NCBI GenBank assembly: GCA_964629575.1
Contig: CAZVUM010000002.1
Coordinates: forward strand, 1 to 64,000
Length of the DNA: 64,000 nucleotides
Reading direction: 5' to 3'
From: JAYPWI01 sp964629575
Lineage (GTDB): Bacteria; Actinomycetota; Acidimicrobiia; Acidimicrobiales; Poriferisodalaceae
A program made the position numbers and the translations under genes. A model generated the notes under the pieces. The model made no database searches. It was not told where the DNA came from and saw only the letters and a list, made by a program, of their open reading frames with translations. This document shows, one piece after another, positions 1-8,263 of the stretch. Each line of letters starts with the position of its first letter. The stretch's first letter is position 1.

Positions 1-10
1 GCCGGGCTCG

Positions 11-28
11 GCGGTTCCGCGGAACCGC
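11..28. terminator. 18-bp perfect palindrome after the GFA gene
   Basis: GCGGTTCCG is followed directly by its reverse complement CGGAACCGC. It lies 3 nt beyond the stop of the leftward GFA gene, so a terminator or RNA-stabilising hairpin is the simplest reading. No T-tract is visible before the window edge. Confidence 0.4.
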
Positions 29-30
29 GC

Positions 31-471
31 TCAGGCCTCGGCGTCGTGCGTGGCGAGCCAGGTCGGTCGCAGCTCGGGAAACAGGTACTGGCTCGGCGGG
101 GGAAAGTCCGGGTCGGCGAAGCTGCCGACCGGGATCACAAATGTGTCGGGGAGCTGCGTTGCGAGCGGCTCAGGGAAGCTCGTCGGTACGTCTTCGAACG
201 TCCAGAACACGGTCGAACCGCACGTGGGGCAGAAGTTGTAGAGGTTCACGAGACCTCCGGGCCCCGCCTGACCGTTCTCGACCAGGCCGTTGTACACCGA
301 TCGCTCGCCCGTGATGCCCCCGACCTGGTCCTTGTTGAACCATGCCACGACCGGATAGGCGCTCCCGCTGCGCCGCAGGCAGTGATCGCAGTGACAACCG
401 ACCACGCTTGCTGGTTCACCAGTGACCGACGCCGACAGCCGACCACATGCACATTGCGCGACACGTTCCAT
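31..471 (-). CDS. GFA/CENP-V-fold zinc protein
   Basis: The 146-residue protein has the cysteine pattern of the GFA (glutathione-dependent formaldehyde-activating-like) family: C7-x-C9-G, then C26-x-C28-x2-C31, and C81-x2-C84-G-S late in the fold. These bind structural and catalytic zinc in family members. Most bacterial members have no proven substrate, so formaldehyde chemistry should not be assumed. The length is normal. It begins with ATG and has GGAG about 9 nt upstream inside a small inverted repeat (473-487). It lies 75 nt downstream of the LLM oxidoreductase on the same strand, so the two may share a transcript. Confidence 0.85.
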   Translation of the reverse strand: MERVAQCACGRLSASVTGEPASVVGCHCDHCLRRSGSAYPVVAWFNKDQVGGITGERSVYNGLVENGQAGPGGLVNLYNFCPTCGSTVFWTFEDVPTSFPEPLATQLPDTFVIPVGSFADPDFPPPSQYLFPELRPTWLATHDAEA

Positions 472-472
472 C

Positions 473-487
473 GCAGGAGTCTCCTGC
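473..487. promoter_or_regulatory. Inverted repeat over the GFA gene ribosome binding site
   Basis: GCAGGAG and CTCCTGC flank a single base, immediately before the GFA start at 471. The minus-strand GGAG that would serve as Shine-Dalgarno lies in one arm. A 5-bp stem with a 5-nt loop would hide it. It could be a weak translational control element or chance. Confidence 0.3.
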
Positions 488-546
488 CTTCGACATCGCA
501 GCGCAACGCCGAGCCACCCGCCCGAACTCGCCCGACGGGCGCGTCC

Positions 547-1419
547 TCAGCCCAGGAGCACGTGCTCGAGCAGCAGGGCCTGCCGGGCCGCGTCGGCGGG
601 GTCGATTCCCCACATCGGCGGCTTGACGCACATCGAGTCGGCGTGAAGTGCGGTGCGCTGGATCTCGTCGGCCACCTCGTCGGGGGTGCCGCACACCGCG
701 AACGTGCGAGCGGCCTCGACCGGCACCAGATCGACGCACTGGTCCAGCGGAAGCGAGCGCCGCGCTTCGACGAGTTCGTCGAAGAGCTCGCCGAACCCGT
801 GGGCGTCGAAGTACGAGCGATAGCTCGGAATCGCCGCATAGAACGCGACGTTGCCCCGCGCCGCCTTGGCAGCCGCTACCGGATCGTCGTCGATCGACGC
901 AGTCAACCAGAGCTGCACGTGGAGGTCGGAAGGGTCCCGACCGGCAGCCGTCGCCCCTCGATGCAGCGCGGGTAAGGCCTTCTCGACCAGCCACCACCTC
1001 GACCAGATCGAGTGCCCGATGAAGCCATCCGCGCACTCCCCCGCCAGCTCGCACAGACGCTCTCGCAGCGACGCGATGAACACCGGGACCTGCCGGGCGT
1101 TGGGCCCGAAGTGGGGGTGAATGCCCTCGAAGGAGAGCTGGTAGTGGTCGCCGCTGTAGCTCGGGATGGAGTCGGCACCNNNNNNNNNNNNNNNNNNNNN
1201 NNNNNNNNNNNNNNNNNNNNNNNNNNNNNNNNNNNNNNNNNNNNNNNNNNNNNNNNNNNNNNNNNNNNNNNNNNNNNNNGCAACGGCCATGCTGGCCCAC
1301 GGCGGCCCATACACCTGGTTGCCGATCGCCCCGGCGTAGCCCCGGTCCTCGAGGCGCCGCGCCCGCTCACCGATGGCCGCCGCGTCGCCACGACCGATCG
1401 GTGCCCAGAAGTTCTGCAT
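547..1419 (-). CDS. LLM-class flavin-dependent oxidoreductase, interrupted by an assembly gap
   Basis: Luciferase-like monooxygenase family. The N-terminal part has the strand/helix start typical of F420- or FMN-dependent members. The C-terminal part has the segment VFIASLRERLCELAGECADG, which matches the family pattern of a sugar-ring-like barrel strand followed by LAGE-ADG. A 100-N gap (1180-1279) removes the middle. Excluding N there are only about 257 residues, while the family usually has 310-350, so the real gap is probably longer than 100 bp. The start at 1419 is chosen because GGAGAGG sits 5 nt before ATG; an upstream in-frame start at 1446 has no such support. Substrate and cofactor cannot be told. 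It follows the LuxR regulator by 41 nt. Confidence 0.8.
   Translation of the reverse strand: MQNFWAPIGRGDAAAIGERARRLEDRGYAGAIGNQVYGPPWASMAVXXXXXXXXXXXXXXXXXXXXXXXXXXXXXXXXXXGADSIPSYSGDHYQLSFEGIHPHFGPNARQVPVFIASLRERLCELAGECADGFIGHSIWSRWWLVEKALPALHRGATAAGRDPSDLHVQLWLTASIDDDPVAAAKAARGNVAFYAAIPSYRSYFDAHGFGELFDELVEARRSLPLDQCVDLVPVEAARTFAVCGTPDEVADEIQRTALHADSMCVKPPMWGIDPADAARQALLLEHVLLG
1180..1279. other. Assembly gap (100 N)
   Basis: Exactly 100 N lie inside the LLM oxidoreductase gene. Such round numbers conventionally mark scaffold joins of unknown length. Protein sequence on both sides belongs to the same family and direction, so the join itself looks right. Confidence 0.95.
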
Positions 1420-1460
1420 CACACCCTCTCCAGTCCTACTGATCACGAGCGGATGGCCGC

Positions 1461-4226
1461 TCAGTCCGACGCGTCGTCTGAAACGGTTCGCCGAGCGACC
1501 ATGGCCGCGAGTTCGGCACGGTTCGTGATCCCGAGCTTGGTGTAGATGTGGCTCAGGTGGACCTTGACCGTCCCGCGCGCGACGAACATCTTTTCGGCGA
1601 CCTGCGGATTGGTGAGGCCCTCCGCGACGAGGCTGGTGACCCTCAGTTCGGTCGGCGTGAGGCTTGCCCAGCCACTGCTGGGACGCTTGCGCTCACCTCG
1701 AGCGCGCGAGATGTACTCCAGCGCGTCTTCGAGGGAGAGCGAACGTCCTTGCTCCCAATGCTCCCTCGCCGCGTCGGCTCCGATCTCTCCTGCGATCTCG
1801 GCCCGAACTTCGGCCACCTGCTGCGCATCGCAGGGGACCGACTCAACTCCCAGGCGCTCTCGCTCTGCCTCGGCGGCGGCCAAGGCTCGAAGGGCCTCGG
1901 GGCCGCTCTCCACGACTGCGGCGACGCGTCCGATCATGTCGATGGCACGCACGATGTCGGGGCGCCGGCCCATCTCGACAAACGTCACCAGCCCAGCGTG
2001 CGTGAGGGCTTCGGCCCGATCAGCTTCGCCGTTCTTCAGTGCGATCTCCGCTCGTTCGATGTCGGCACTGGCCTGCACCCATCGGTTCCCGAGCTGTGCA
2101 GCGAGGTCGTCGAGGCTCTCGAGGGTCCTTCCGGCCTCGACGAGCGCCCCCGTCCTGCGATGGGCTGACGCCAACCCCAGACCGATCGTCGCGACCAGGA
2201 ACGGAATGCCGTGTTCGCGTTGCTCTGCGTACACATCGGCGAGCAGCTCGACAGCGGCAGCCGGGTCATTGCGGGCGACGGCGGCTCCGGCCAGAGCGAC
2301 GAGGATGTCTGGAATCCCGAACGCACCACCCAGCGGGGCCGCCGTCTGGAGCTGGGCCCCGCCGGACTCCTCGACCAGGGTGTAGTTCCCCTCCAGAATC
2401 TCGACGTTGAGAAGCCACGCTCGACTCATCGTGCCGGTGACCGGTTCGCCGATCGCATCGCACATCTCGATGGCGGTGCGGAGTTGGGATCGAGCCTCGG
2501 CGAGCTCACCACGGCGGGCGAGGAACATGCCGTTGACGCCGTGGTACCAGGCCAAGAAGTAGCGCGCGTCGCACCCCTCGGCGTGACGGCGGAGGGACTC
2601 GAGATCGGGACGAGCACGCGCTTCGTCCTGCGCAGACAAGCCCGCCACGGTGAGCATCTTTCGGCTGTTCAGCACCGTCCACTGTTCGTCGAGACGAAGG
2701 CCCAGCTCGATGCTCTGTTCGAGGATGGGCCTGGCGTCGTCAGGAGCGGTGATCGCGGTGGCGAACCCGAGGGTGTTGAGGGCCCTCGCTCGCGCCCAGT
2801 CGTCGTCGAACAACTCGGCCTGCTCCAGCGCCTCCGGTGCGCGGCGGCTCATCGTCTCGATGTCCCCGGCGTACAGCGCCACGTGCGCCGCTCCCCAACA
2901 GGCACGGGCACGAAGCGCAGAGGGCTCGGCTCGGTCCAGGATCCGTTCGAACCACCGACTCGCCCGGCCGAGATGCCCTCGGAGCTCCCAGAACAGGGTC
3001 AGCGCCGTGGCGAGCCGCAGCGCTGAGTCCACTCGTCCCGATTCGGTTGCGAACTCGAGCGCGACATCGAAGTCGTCATGAGCGGCTTCGAGAACGCGGA
3101 CCTGATCGGCGCTGTTGCCAAAGGTCATCGTCGGCTCGATGCGTTCGGCCATCGCCAGGTGGTAGGCGAGATGACGGCCGCGAACGACCTCCGCTTCACC
3201 TGATTCCACGAGTCGCCCGAGCAGATAGTGCTGCACGGACTCCAGATATCGGTAGCCAGTGCCGTGTCTCGTGTTGTCGACCTGGACGATCGACTTGTCC
3301 ACCAGCCTGGTCAAGATGTCCAGGACTGCGTAGCGGTCGAGCTCGTCGTCGGATCCGATGTCCTCCGCCGCCTCGAGAGTGAATCGGGCCGTCACCGCCA
3401 ACCGTCGCGCCAAGAGCCTTTCGCTCTCGTCGAGCATGTCGTAGCTCCACGCGACCGATGCTTCGAGCGTCTGCTGTCTGGCGAGGCCCGACCGACTCCC
3501 GCCGGTGAGGAGGCGGAAGCGATCGTCGAGCCCCGCGGCGATGTCTGAGGGACCCATCATGCGAAGCCGCGCGGCGGCGAGCTCGATCGCCAGGGGAATC
3601 CCATCCAGCCGAGAAACGATCTCGGCAATCGCCTGAATCTCGGCCTCGTCCGGTTCGAAGCCGGGGCGGACACTCCGGGCACGCTCCACGAACAGTGCAA
3701 TCCCGACCTCGGGTGCAAGCGACGGGACTCGCCACGTCACCTCGCCGAGGATCCCCAGCGGCTCGCGGCTCGTCGCGAGGATGCGCAATGCGCCACAGCT
3801 CTTCAGTAGGTGCTCAGCGGTGGATCGTGCACCGTCGATCACGTGCTCACAGTTGTCGAGAACCACCAGGCCATCGACTGCGCTGAGGTGCTCGGCGAGG
3901 GTGACGTTGAGCGGTACGCCGAAGATCTCACGTATCCCCAGCACGCTGGCGATCTCGGCTGCCACCTGTTCGGCGGTCGTCACCGCCCCGAGTTCGACGA
4001 CCCATGCCGCGTCGGCCTTCTCGGAGAACAACCTCGACGCTGTCTCGTAGGCGAGTCGCGTCTTTCCGCAGCCTCCCGAGCCGGTGAGCGTGATCAGCCG
4101 CTGTGTGTCCAGCTCACGGCAGAGCTCGGCGACCTCCTCGGAGCGGCCGACCAAGCTCGTGAGAGATGCGGCGAGGTTGGTGATCCCGGAGACGGGGCGG
4201 TCCGCCTCGGTCTGTTGATCGTTCAT
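1461..4226 (-). CDS. Large ATP-binding LuxR-family transcriptional regulator
   Basis: The 921-residue protein has an N-terminal STAND/AAA-type ATPase with Walker A GSGGCGKT at 49-56 and Walker B ending in D124 (VVLDNCEH). A winged-helix and TPR-like helical middle follows, and a LuxR/GerE helix-turn-helix occupies about residues 855-915 (LTPTELRVTSLVAEGLTNPQVAEKM region, then TVKVHLSHIYTKL). This is the architecture of LAL-like and AfsR/MalT-related regulators, which oligomerise with ATP and an inducer before activating promoters. It is divergent from an NTF2-like gene across a region holding a perfect 38-bp palindrome 33 nt upstream of this start, a likely operator for it or for another regulator. 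The LLM and GFA genes downstream may be co-transcribed targets. Confidence 0.92.
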   Translation of the reverse strand: MNDQQTEADRPVSGITNLAASLTSLVGRSEEVAELCRELDTQRLITLTGSGGCGKTRLAYETASRLFSEKADAAWVVELGAVTTAEQVAAEIASVLGIREIFGVPLNVTLAEHLSAVDGLVVLDNCEHVIDGARSTAEHLLKSCGALRILATSREPLGILGEVTWRVPSLAPEVGIALFVERARSVRPGFEPDEAEIQAIAEIVSRLDGIPLAIELAAARLRMMGPSDIAAGLDDRFRLLTGGSRSGLARQQTLEASVAWSYDMLDESERLLARRLAVTARFTLEAAEDIGSDDELDRYAVLDILTRLVDKSIVQVDNTRHGTGYRYLESVQHYLLGRLVESGEAEVVRGRHLAYHLAMAERIEPTMTFGNSADQVRVLEAAHDDFDVALEFATESGRVDSALRLATALTLFWELRGHLGRASRWFERILDRAEPSALRARACWGAAHVALYAGDIETMSRRAPEALEQAELFDDDWARARALNTLGFATAITAPDDARPILEQSIELGLRLDEQWTVLNSRKMLTVAGLSAQDEARARPDLESLRRHAEGCDARYFLAWYHGVNGMFLARRGELAEARSQLRTAIEMCDAIGEPVTGTMSRAWLLNVEILEGNYTLVEESGGAQLQTAAPLGGAFGIPDILVALAGAAVARNDPAAAVELLADVYAEQREHGIPFLVATIGLGLASAHRRTGALVEAGRTLESLDDLAAQLGNRWVQASADIERAEIALKNGEADRAEALTHAGLVTFVEMGRRPDIVRAIDMIGRVAAVVESGPEALRALAAAEAERERLGVESVPCDAQQVAEVRAEIAGEIGADAAREHWEQGRSLSLEDALEYISRARGERKRPSSGWASLTPTELRVTSLVAEGLTNPQVAEKMFVARGTVKVHLSHIYTKLGITNRAELAAMVARRTVSDDASD

Positions 4227-4258
4227 GTTGCGACGATGAGTCTCGCCGAGGGTGGCCT

Positions 4259-4296
4259 ACATCTGCCAGGTGGCATATATGCCACCTGGCAGATGT
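4259..4296. promoter_or_regulatory. Perfect 38-bp palindrome, candidate operator
   Basis: Two 19-nt arms are exact reverse complements with no spacer, centred between 4277 and 4278. Each half contains its own smaller dyad, GCCAGGTGGC on the left and GCCACCTGGC on the right, joined by an AT-rich ATAT centre. It sits in the 141-nt divergent gap between the LuxR regulator (start 4226) and the NTF2-like gene (start 4368). A two-dimer operator overlapping a promoter is the preferred reading. A cruciform or hairpin element cannot be excluded. Confidence 0.7.
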
Positions 4297-4367
4297 TTCG
4301 GGCGCCGCCCGACCGCATGATCGACCCATCGGTCGCCACGGGGTGGCCGGCAACCACGGGAGACAAC

Positions 4368-4784
4368 ATGTCGTCGATCACCGAAACCGCATCCAAGTTC
4401 TTCGAGGCCTGCGAAACCGGAGAGGGCTGGGAGGGCTGTGCCCAGTTCTGCCACGACGGAGCCGGGTTCTCGGCCCAGGCCGAAGCGCTCGCGGACGTTG
4501 CGACCCTCCAGGCCTACACCGACTGGATGCAGGGACTCCTGGCGCTCATGCCCGACGGCTCCTACGACCTCAAGTCCTTCGCGACCGACCACGAACGCAA
4601 CAGCGTGGTCGCCTTTGCGACGTTCAGCGGCACCCACACGGGTGAGGGCGGCCCCGTTCCGCCGACCGGGCGGAGCGCCAGCGCTGACTACGTCTACGCA
4701 ATGCAGTTCGACGGGGACAAGATCTCGCACATGACCAAGGTCTGGCACTCGGGCCTCACCCTGCAGGAGCTCGGTTGGACCTGA
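4368..4784 (+). CDS. NTF2-like / SnoaL-like protein
   Basis: The 138-residue single-domain protein has the pattern of the SnoaL-like NTF2 superfamily: an N-terminal helix (FFEACETGEGW), a mid-domain helix around YTDWMQGLLALMPDGSY, and beta strands ending in DGDKISHMTKVWHSG, which corresponds to the usual final strand with D-G-K-I-x-x-x-x-x-x-D/H. Family members are small barrels used as isomerases, cyclases or ligand-binding proteins, and no reaction can be assigned here. The ATG at 4368 is preferred because the upstream ORF extension runs through the LuxR gene and palindrome. Being divergent from a LuxR-type regulator suggests shared control. Confidence 0.75.
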   Translation: MSSITETASKFFEACETGEGWEGCAQFCHDGAGFSAQAEALADVATLQAYTDWMQGLLALMPDGSYDLKSFATDHERNSVVAFATFSGTHTGEGGPVPPTGRSASADYVYAMQFDGDKISHMTKVWHSGLTLQELGWT

Positions 4785-4796
4785 GCCGCTGTCTGC

Positions 4797-5681
4797 TCAG
4801 GGCATCCAGCCGGCGTCGGCCCATCGCTGGGCGACCGACTCGGAGAGGCAGACCTCGCCGTCGCCCCAGTCGTACGCGACAGCGGAGGCCGGCGGGTCTG
4901 CCGAGCCCGTCAGCGCTTCGAGCTCAGCTGGGGCAAGGACGCCGTAGTGAGCCAGGGCGGTCTCGGCGTCGGGCAGTGGTCGCGCTGCGGAGGGGTCCGC
5001 GCCCGCCGCCACGACCGCGGCTTCGTAGTCCGGCGCCGGCATCCAGCCTGGAAGGGTGGTCTCGGCTCCCCCGCCACGCACGATGAGAGTCGGGAATGCG
5101 TAGCGATCGAGGTCGCCGTCCTTCTTCATCGACCCGATTCCCGGCCGATCGCCCGACAGGAAGCGGACGTGATCGTTGGGCTTGCGAGTCTCGGCCCAGT
5201 CGAGCTCGTAGGCGGCCTCGGCCTGCTCGGACCGCAGGTCGCTCGCGAATGCCCCAGCATCGAGTCCGTCGACGGTGACCGCGACGTCGAGGATCCGCTC
5301 CCAGGTGTCCGCTGGCCGACCGACGATGAAGATCGCCTCCCGCAGGGCCCGAAGCAGCCGCTCAGCAGCGACGGTGCCCTGGAATCCGGCGGCTTTCACC
5401 GCTTGTCCCATTCGATTGCTGGTGAGCGGCGGCCATTGCAGTCGTGCCGGGTAGGGCATCGAGGTGTGCTCGGTGACTCGGCTCCAGTAGCGGGCCAGGC
5501 GTTGCCCACCCTCGGCGTCGGTCATGTCCTCGTACACCGCACTCGCGTCGCCCACGAGCCCGCCCATAGCGGTCCGCCAGGTGAGCTGGTCGTCGTATTG
5601 CCAACGAAGTCTGCGGAGCTTGGGCTCGGTGCCCCAGGCCCAGCTGCAGCACGGGTCGGTGTACTCGATCACTTCGATCAT
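4797..5681 (-). CDS. DsbA-family thioredoxin-fold protein
   Basis: The 294-residue protein opens with a first beta strand and the signature DPCCSWAWG (residues 9-17), matching the DPxCxW(C/S/A)W motif of the FrnE/SpxH-like branch of the DsbA family. An alpha-helical insertion follows, and the second half of the thioredoxin fold contains the cis-Pro region FPTLIV near residue 200. It has vicinal Cys11-Cys12 and no CxxC, so a classic disulfide oxidase role is doubtful. It lies 7 nt downstream of the YqgE gene and is probably co-transcribed with it. There is no signal peptide, so it is cytoplasmic. Confidence 0.8.
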   Translation of the reverse strand: MIEVIEYTDPCCSWAWGTEPKLRRLRWQYDDQLTWRTAMGGLVGDASAVYEDMTDAEGGQRLARYWSRVTEHTSMPYPARLQWPPLTSNRMGQAVKAAGFQGTVAAERLLRALREAIFIVGRPADTWERILDVAVTVDGLDAGAFASDLRSEQAEAAYELDWAETRKPNDHVRFLSGDRPGIGSMKKDGDLDRYAFPTLIVRGGGAETTLPGWMPAPDYEAAVVAAGADPSAARPLPDAETALAHYGVLAPAELEALTGSADPPASAVAYDWGDGEVCLSESVAQRWADAGWMP

Positions 5682-5688
5682 GACGGCC

Positions 5689-6258
5689 TCAGTTCACGGA
5701 TGGATCGTCGGGATGCTCGCGCAGAAGCGTCGCAGCGGACCCCTGGCGGGCGAGCACATCGTGCCAGAGCTCCTCGGGTTCGGTCATCAGGTCGCTCGGT
5801 TCGCTGTCGAAGACCCACCACGCACCCTCGCCGAGCTCGGCGTCGAGCTGGCCAGGGCCCCATCCGGCGTACCCCGCGAACACGAGGATCGATTCGACCG
5901 ACTGGGCGAAGAGTTCGGGGGTCCGGCCCAGATCGACCAGGGCGAGCCGATTGCCCAGAGGCGTGCAGCCTTCCTCGTTCTCACCCGCGAGCCCCACTGC
6001 GAGCATGGCCTCTGGCTCGACGGGGCCACCGACAAACAGGTGGGCGTCGTCGCCGAGACGCTCTCCCCAACTCGGGAGGACGTCCACGACCCCCAGCGGC
6101 GAGGGACGGTTGAGGACAACGCCGATCGAACCCTCGTTGTTGTGCTCGACGAGCAGGACCACCGTGCGACGAAAGTTGGGGTCCTCGAGCCGCGGGGTGG
6201 CCACGAGCAGCCGCGCCTTGGACGGCGCGCCAATGGGGGTGACCACACGATCGACCAC
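5689..6258 (-). CDS. YqgE/AlgH family protein
   Basis: The 189-residue protein carries the family hallmarks: LLVATPRLEDPNFRRTVVLL at the N-terminus, then GSIGVVLNRPS, FVGGPVEPEAML, and YAGWGPGQLDAELGEGAWW in the second half. The fold is widespread but its biochemical role is not established, and AlgH was only loosely linked to alginate control in Pseudomonas. It starts with GTG (6258), with GGATGGAG upstream. It follows the histidine kinase by 64 nt and precedes the DsbA-like gene by 7 nt. Confidence 0.92.
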   Translation of the reverse strand: MVDRVVTPIGAPSKARLLVATPRLEDPNFRRTVVLLVEHNNEGSIGVVLNRPSPLGVVDVLPSWGERLGDDAHLFVGGPVEPEAMLAVGLAGENEEGCTPLGNRLALVDLGRTPELFAQSVESILVFAGYAGWGPGQLDAELGEGAWWVFDSEPSDLMTEPEELWHDVLARQGSAATLLREHPDDPSVN

Positions 6259-6322
6259 GGCTCCATCCTGGCGCGTCCCGGTGCCCTGAACCGACAGGAA
6301 TGTCTGGCGGGTCGCTGCGACG

Positions 6323-7483
6323 TCAGCGATCGAAGCGGTGTGAGGTCGGAACCGAGACCGTCACCACCGCTCCACCTTCGTCGGCGTTGGCCGCCTGCAC
6401 GTCCCCGCCGTGAACCTCGAGCACCTTCTTCGCGATCGCCATCCCGAGACCCGACGAGCCCTTGCGGTCGCCGCGGCGGAACCGTTCGAACACCTCATCG
6501 ATGACGGCGGTATCAAAGCCGGGACCGTCGTCGCGCACGATGATCAGGCCCATCCCCTCCGCCTCCTCGACGTTGAGCTGAACCGTCGCCGCGCGCGCCG
6601 CGGCGTTGCGCACCACGGTGTCGACCGCCTGGCGCAACAGGCCGTAGTCGGCATCGACGACGACAGCCGTCTCAGCCGACGCCGACACCACGACCCCATC
6701 CACTCGGATCGACGCGGCGATCTCCTCCGCCAACAGGTCCAGGCGCAGCGGGGCCAGCCGCGGCAGGGCCTGACCGCTCTCCAGCCGGGCGAACTCCAAG
6801 AGCTCGTTGACTCCGGTGGTCGCGCGCTCGGTCGCCACCTGGATCTCGTGCAGCGACTCGCGGTACTCGGCGGCAGGACGGTCCCGCCCGAGAGCGTGAC
6901 TGGCCGACGCCTGAATGACAGCCAGCGGCGTCCGCAGTTCGTGCGCCGCGTCAGCGATGAAGTCCCGCTGTTGAGCGAGCACGGTCCTCGTCGGGCGCAG
7001 CGATCGTCCAGCGATGAGCCACCCGACGGCCGTCGACGCCCCCGACAGCGCCAGAGCCGCGAGGACGATGCGCCAGCGGAGCGATGAGGCGTCGCCCTGG
7101 AATTCGCTGAACTCGATCACTGCGATGATCGCTTCGCTGTCGTTGACCGCGCGGGCGGTGGCCAACCACTCCCCGTCCTGGCTGAAGCGGTGGTGGTTGT
7201 CACCGAACCACAGGGCCTCGCGCGCGATCGTGATCAGGGGTGGTTCCACCCACGTTTCGCCGTAGGCGCTGGTCCAATCGTCGTCGATGTTGACGTACCA
7301 GGTGTTCGAAGGCTCCTCGTTCTGGAGCGCTTCGGCGATGACGTCCTCGCCTTCGCGTTCTGCGGAGTCGATGATCCGCGATGTCCCCACCCGAATGGCG
7401 ACGAACGCAAGAACGCCCACCGCAAGCAGCGACAGCACGCCGTAGACGGCCGCGAGCTGGATGCGGACGCGTCTGAGATTCAC
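6323..7483 (-). CDS. Two-component sensor histidine kinase
   Basis: The 386-residue membrane kinase has a first transmembrane helix near residues 9-31, an extracytoplasmic sensor segment of about 110 residues, and a second helix near 147-170. The short stretch before the catalytic core shows little sign of a HAMP domain. The H-box is DAAHELRTPLAVI, followed by N-box (VRNAAARAA), G1 (DDGPGF), F (FERFRRG) and G2 (SSGLGMAIAKK). It would phosphorylate the response regulator encoded just upstream. The GTG start at 7483 overlaps the regulator's stop in a GTGA junction, which is why this start was chosen over the much longer ORF. The ligand is unknown. Confidence 0.93.
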   Translation of the reverse strand: MNLRRVRIQLAAVYGVLSLLAVGVLAFVAIRVGTSRIIDSAEREGEDVIAEALQNEEPSNTWYVNIDDDWTSAYGETWVEPPLITIAREALWFGDNHHRFSQDGEWLATARAVNDSEAIIAVIEFSEFQGDASSLRWRIVLAALALSGASTAVGWLIAGRSLRPTRTVLAQQRDFIADAAHELRTPLAVIQASASHALGRDRPAAEYRESLHEIQVATERATTGVNELLEFARLESGQALPRLAPLRLDLLAEEIAASIRVDGVVVSASAETAVVVDADYGLLRQAVDTVVRNAAARAATVQLNVEEAEGMGLIIVRDDGPGFDTAVIDEVFERFRRGDRKGSSGLGMAIAKKVLEVHGGDVQAANADEGGAVVTVSVPTSHRFDR

Positions 7484-8166
7484 CGCCCGACCGCCTCGGT
7501 GAGGCGGTACCCGACACCCCGCACGGTTTCGAGCCGCACGGCACCCTCGTCGGCTCCGAGGTCCAGCTTGCGTCGCAGGCCGGCCATGTGGACGTCGACG
7601 ACGTTGGAGAGACCGTCGTAGTGGGCGTCCCACACATGATCGAGAAGCGACGAACGATCCACCACTTCGCCGGGTCGGGTGAGCAGGTAGTGGAGGAGCC
7701 CGAACTCCTTGGGGGTGAGGGGCACCACTGTGTCGCGCTGTTCCACTCGATGGGCAGCCGGATCGAGCCGAAGGTCGCCCAATTCCAGGACAGGGGCGCT
7801 CGTCGACTCGGTGCGACGCAGGAGCGCGCGCACCCGGGCCGCGAGCTCCGGGAACGCGAACGGCTTGGGAAGGTAGTCGTCGGCCCCCGAGTCCAGTCCG
7901 TCGACCCGATCGGCGACAGAATCGCGGGCGGTCAACATGAGCACCTTCACCGGGTCGCCGACATCGCGGAGCTGCCTGCACAGGTCGGTGCCATCCCCGT
8001 CGGGAAGTCCGAGATCGAGAACGATCACGTCGTAGGTCTCGATTCCGACGGCGTCGTCCGCGTCGCGGTACGTCGTCGCCAGATCGACGGCGTGACCTTC
8101 TTCGATGAGCCCGCGACGGACAACGGTGCCGAGGGCGGCATCGTCCTCGACGACGAGAATGCGCAC
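7480..8166 (-). CDS. OmpR/PhoB-family response regulator
   Basis: The 228-residue protein has a receiver domain with the acidic pair D8-D9, phospho-acceptor D51 (VIVLDLGLPDGDG) and conserved Lys in LPKPF. A winged-helix DNA-binding domain ends in RLETVRGVGYRLTE. The start is set at GTG 8166 because VRILVVEDD is the canonical beginning; a further ATG 36 nt upstream gives an atypical extension. It is the partner of the overlapping kinase. Direct repeats of ATGAAGG spaced 11 bp (8190-8207), just upstream, have the spacing bound by OmpR-family dimers, so autoregulation is likely, along with control of the divergent DUF1800/DUF1501 genes. Confidence 0.95.
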   Translation of the reverse strand: MRILVVEDDAALGTVVRRGLIEEGHAVDLATTYRDADDAVGIETYDVIVLDLGLPDGDGTDLCRQLRDVGDPVKVLMLTARDSVADRVDGLDSGADDYLPKPFAFPELAARVRALLRRTESTSAPVLELGDLRLDPAAHRVEQRDTVVPLTPKEFGLLHYLLTRPGEVVDRSSLLDHVWDAHYDGLSNVVDVHMAGLRRKLDLGADEGAVRLETVRGVGYRLTEAVGR

Positions 8167-8189
8167 GGCCACATCTTGCCAGCGCCTCG

Positions 8190-8227
8190 ATGAAGGGACC
8201 ATGAAGGCGCCGACTGGCGCGCCTTCA
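8190..8227. promoter_or_regulatory. Candidate operator for the adjacent response regulator
   Basis: ATGAAGG occurs at 8190-8196 and again at 8201-8207, an 11-bp period. The second copy is also the left arm of a perfect inverted repeat, TGAAGGCGC (8202-8210) and GCGCCTTCA (8219-8227). The element is in the 97-nt gap between divergent genes. Eleven-bp direct repeats are the usual target form for OmpR-family regulators. Confidence 0.55.
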
Positions 8228-8263
8228 CGTTGGCGTCATCGTCGCTTGGGCACCATCGCCGGC

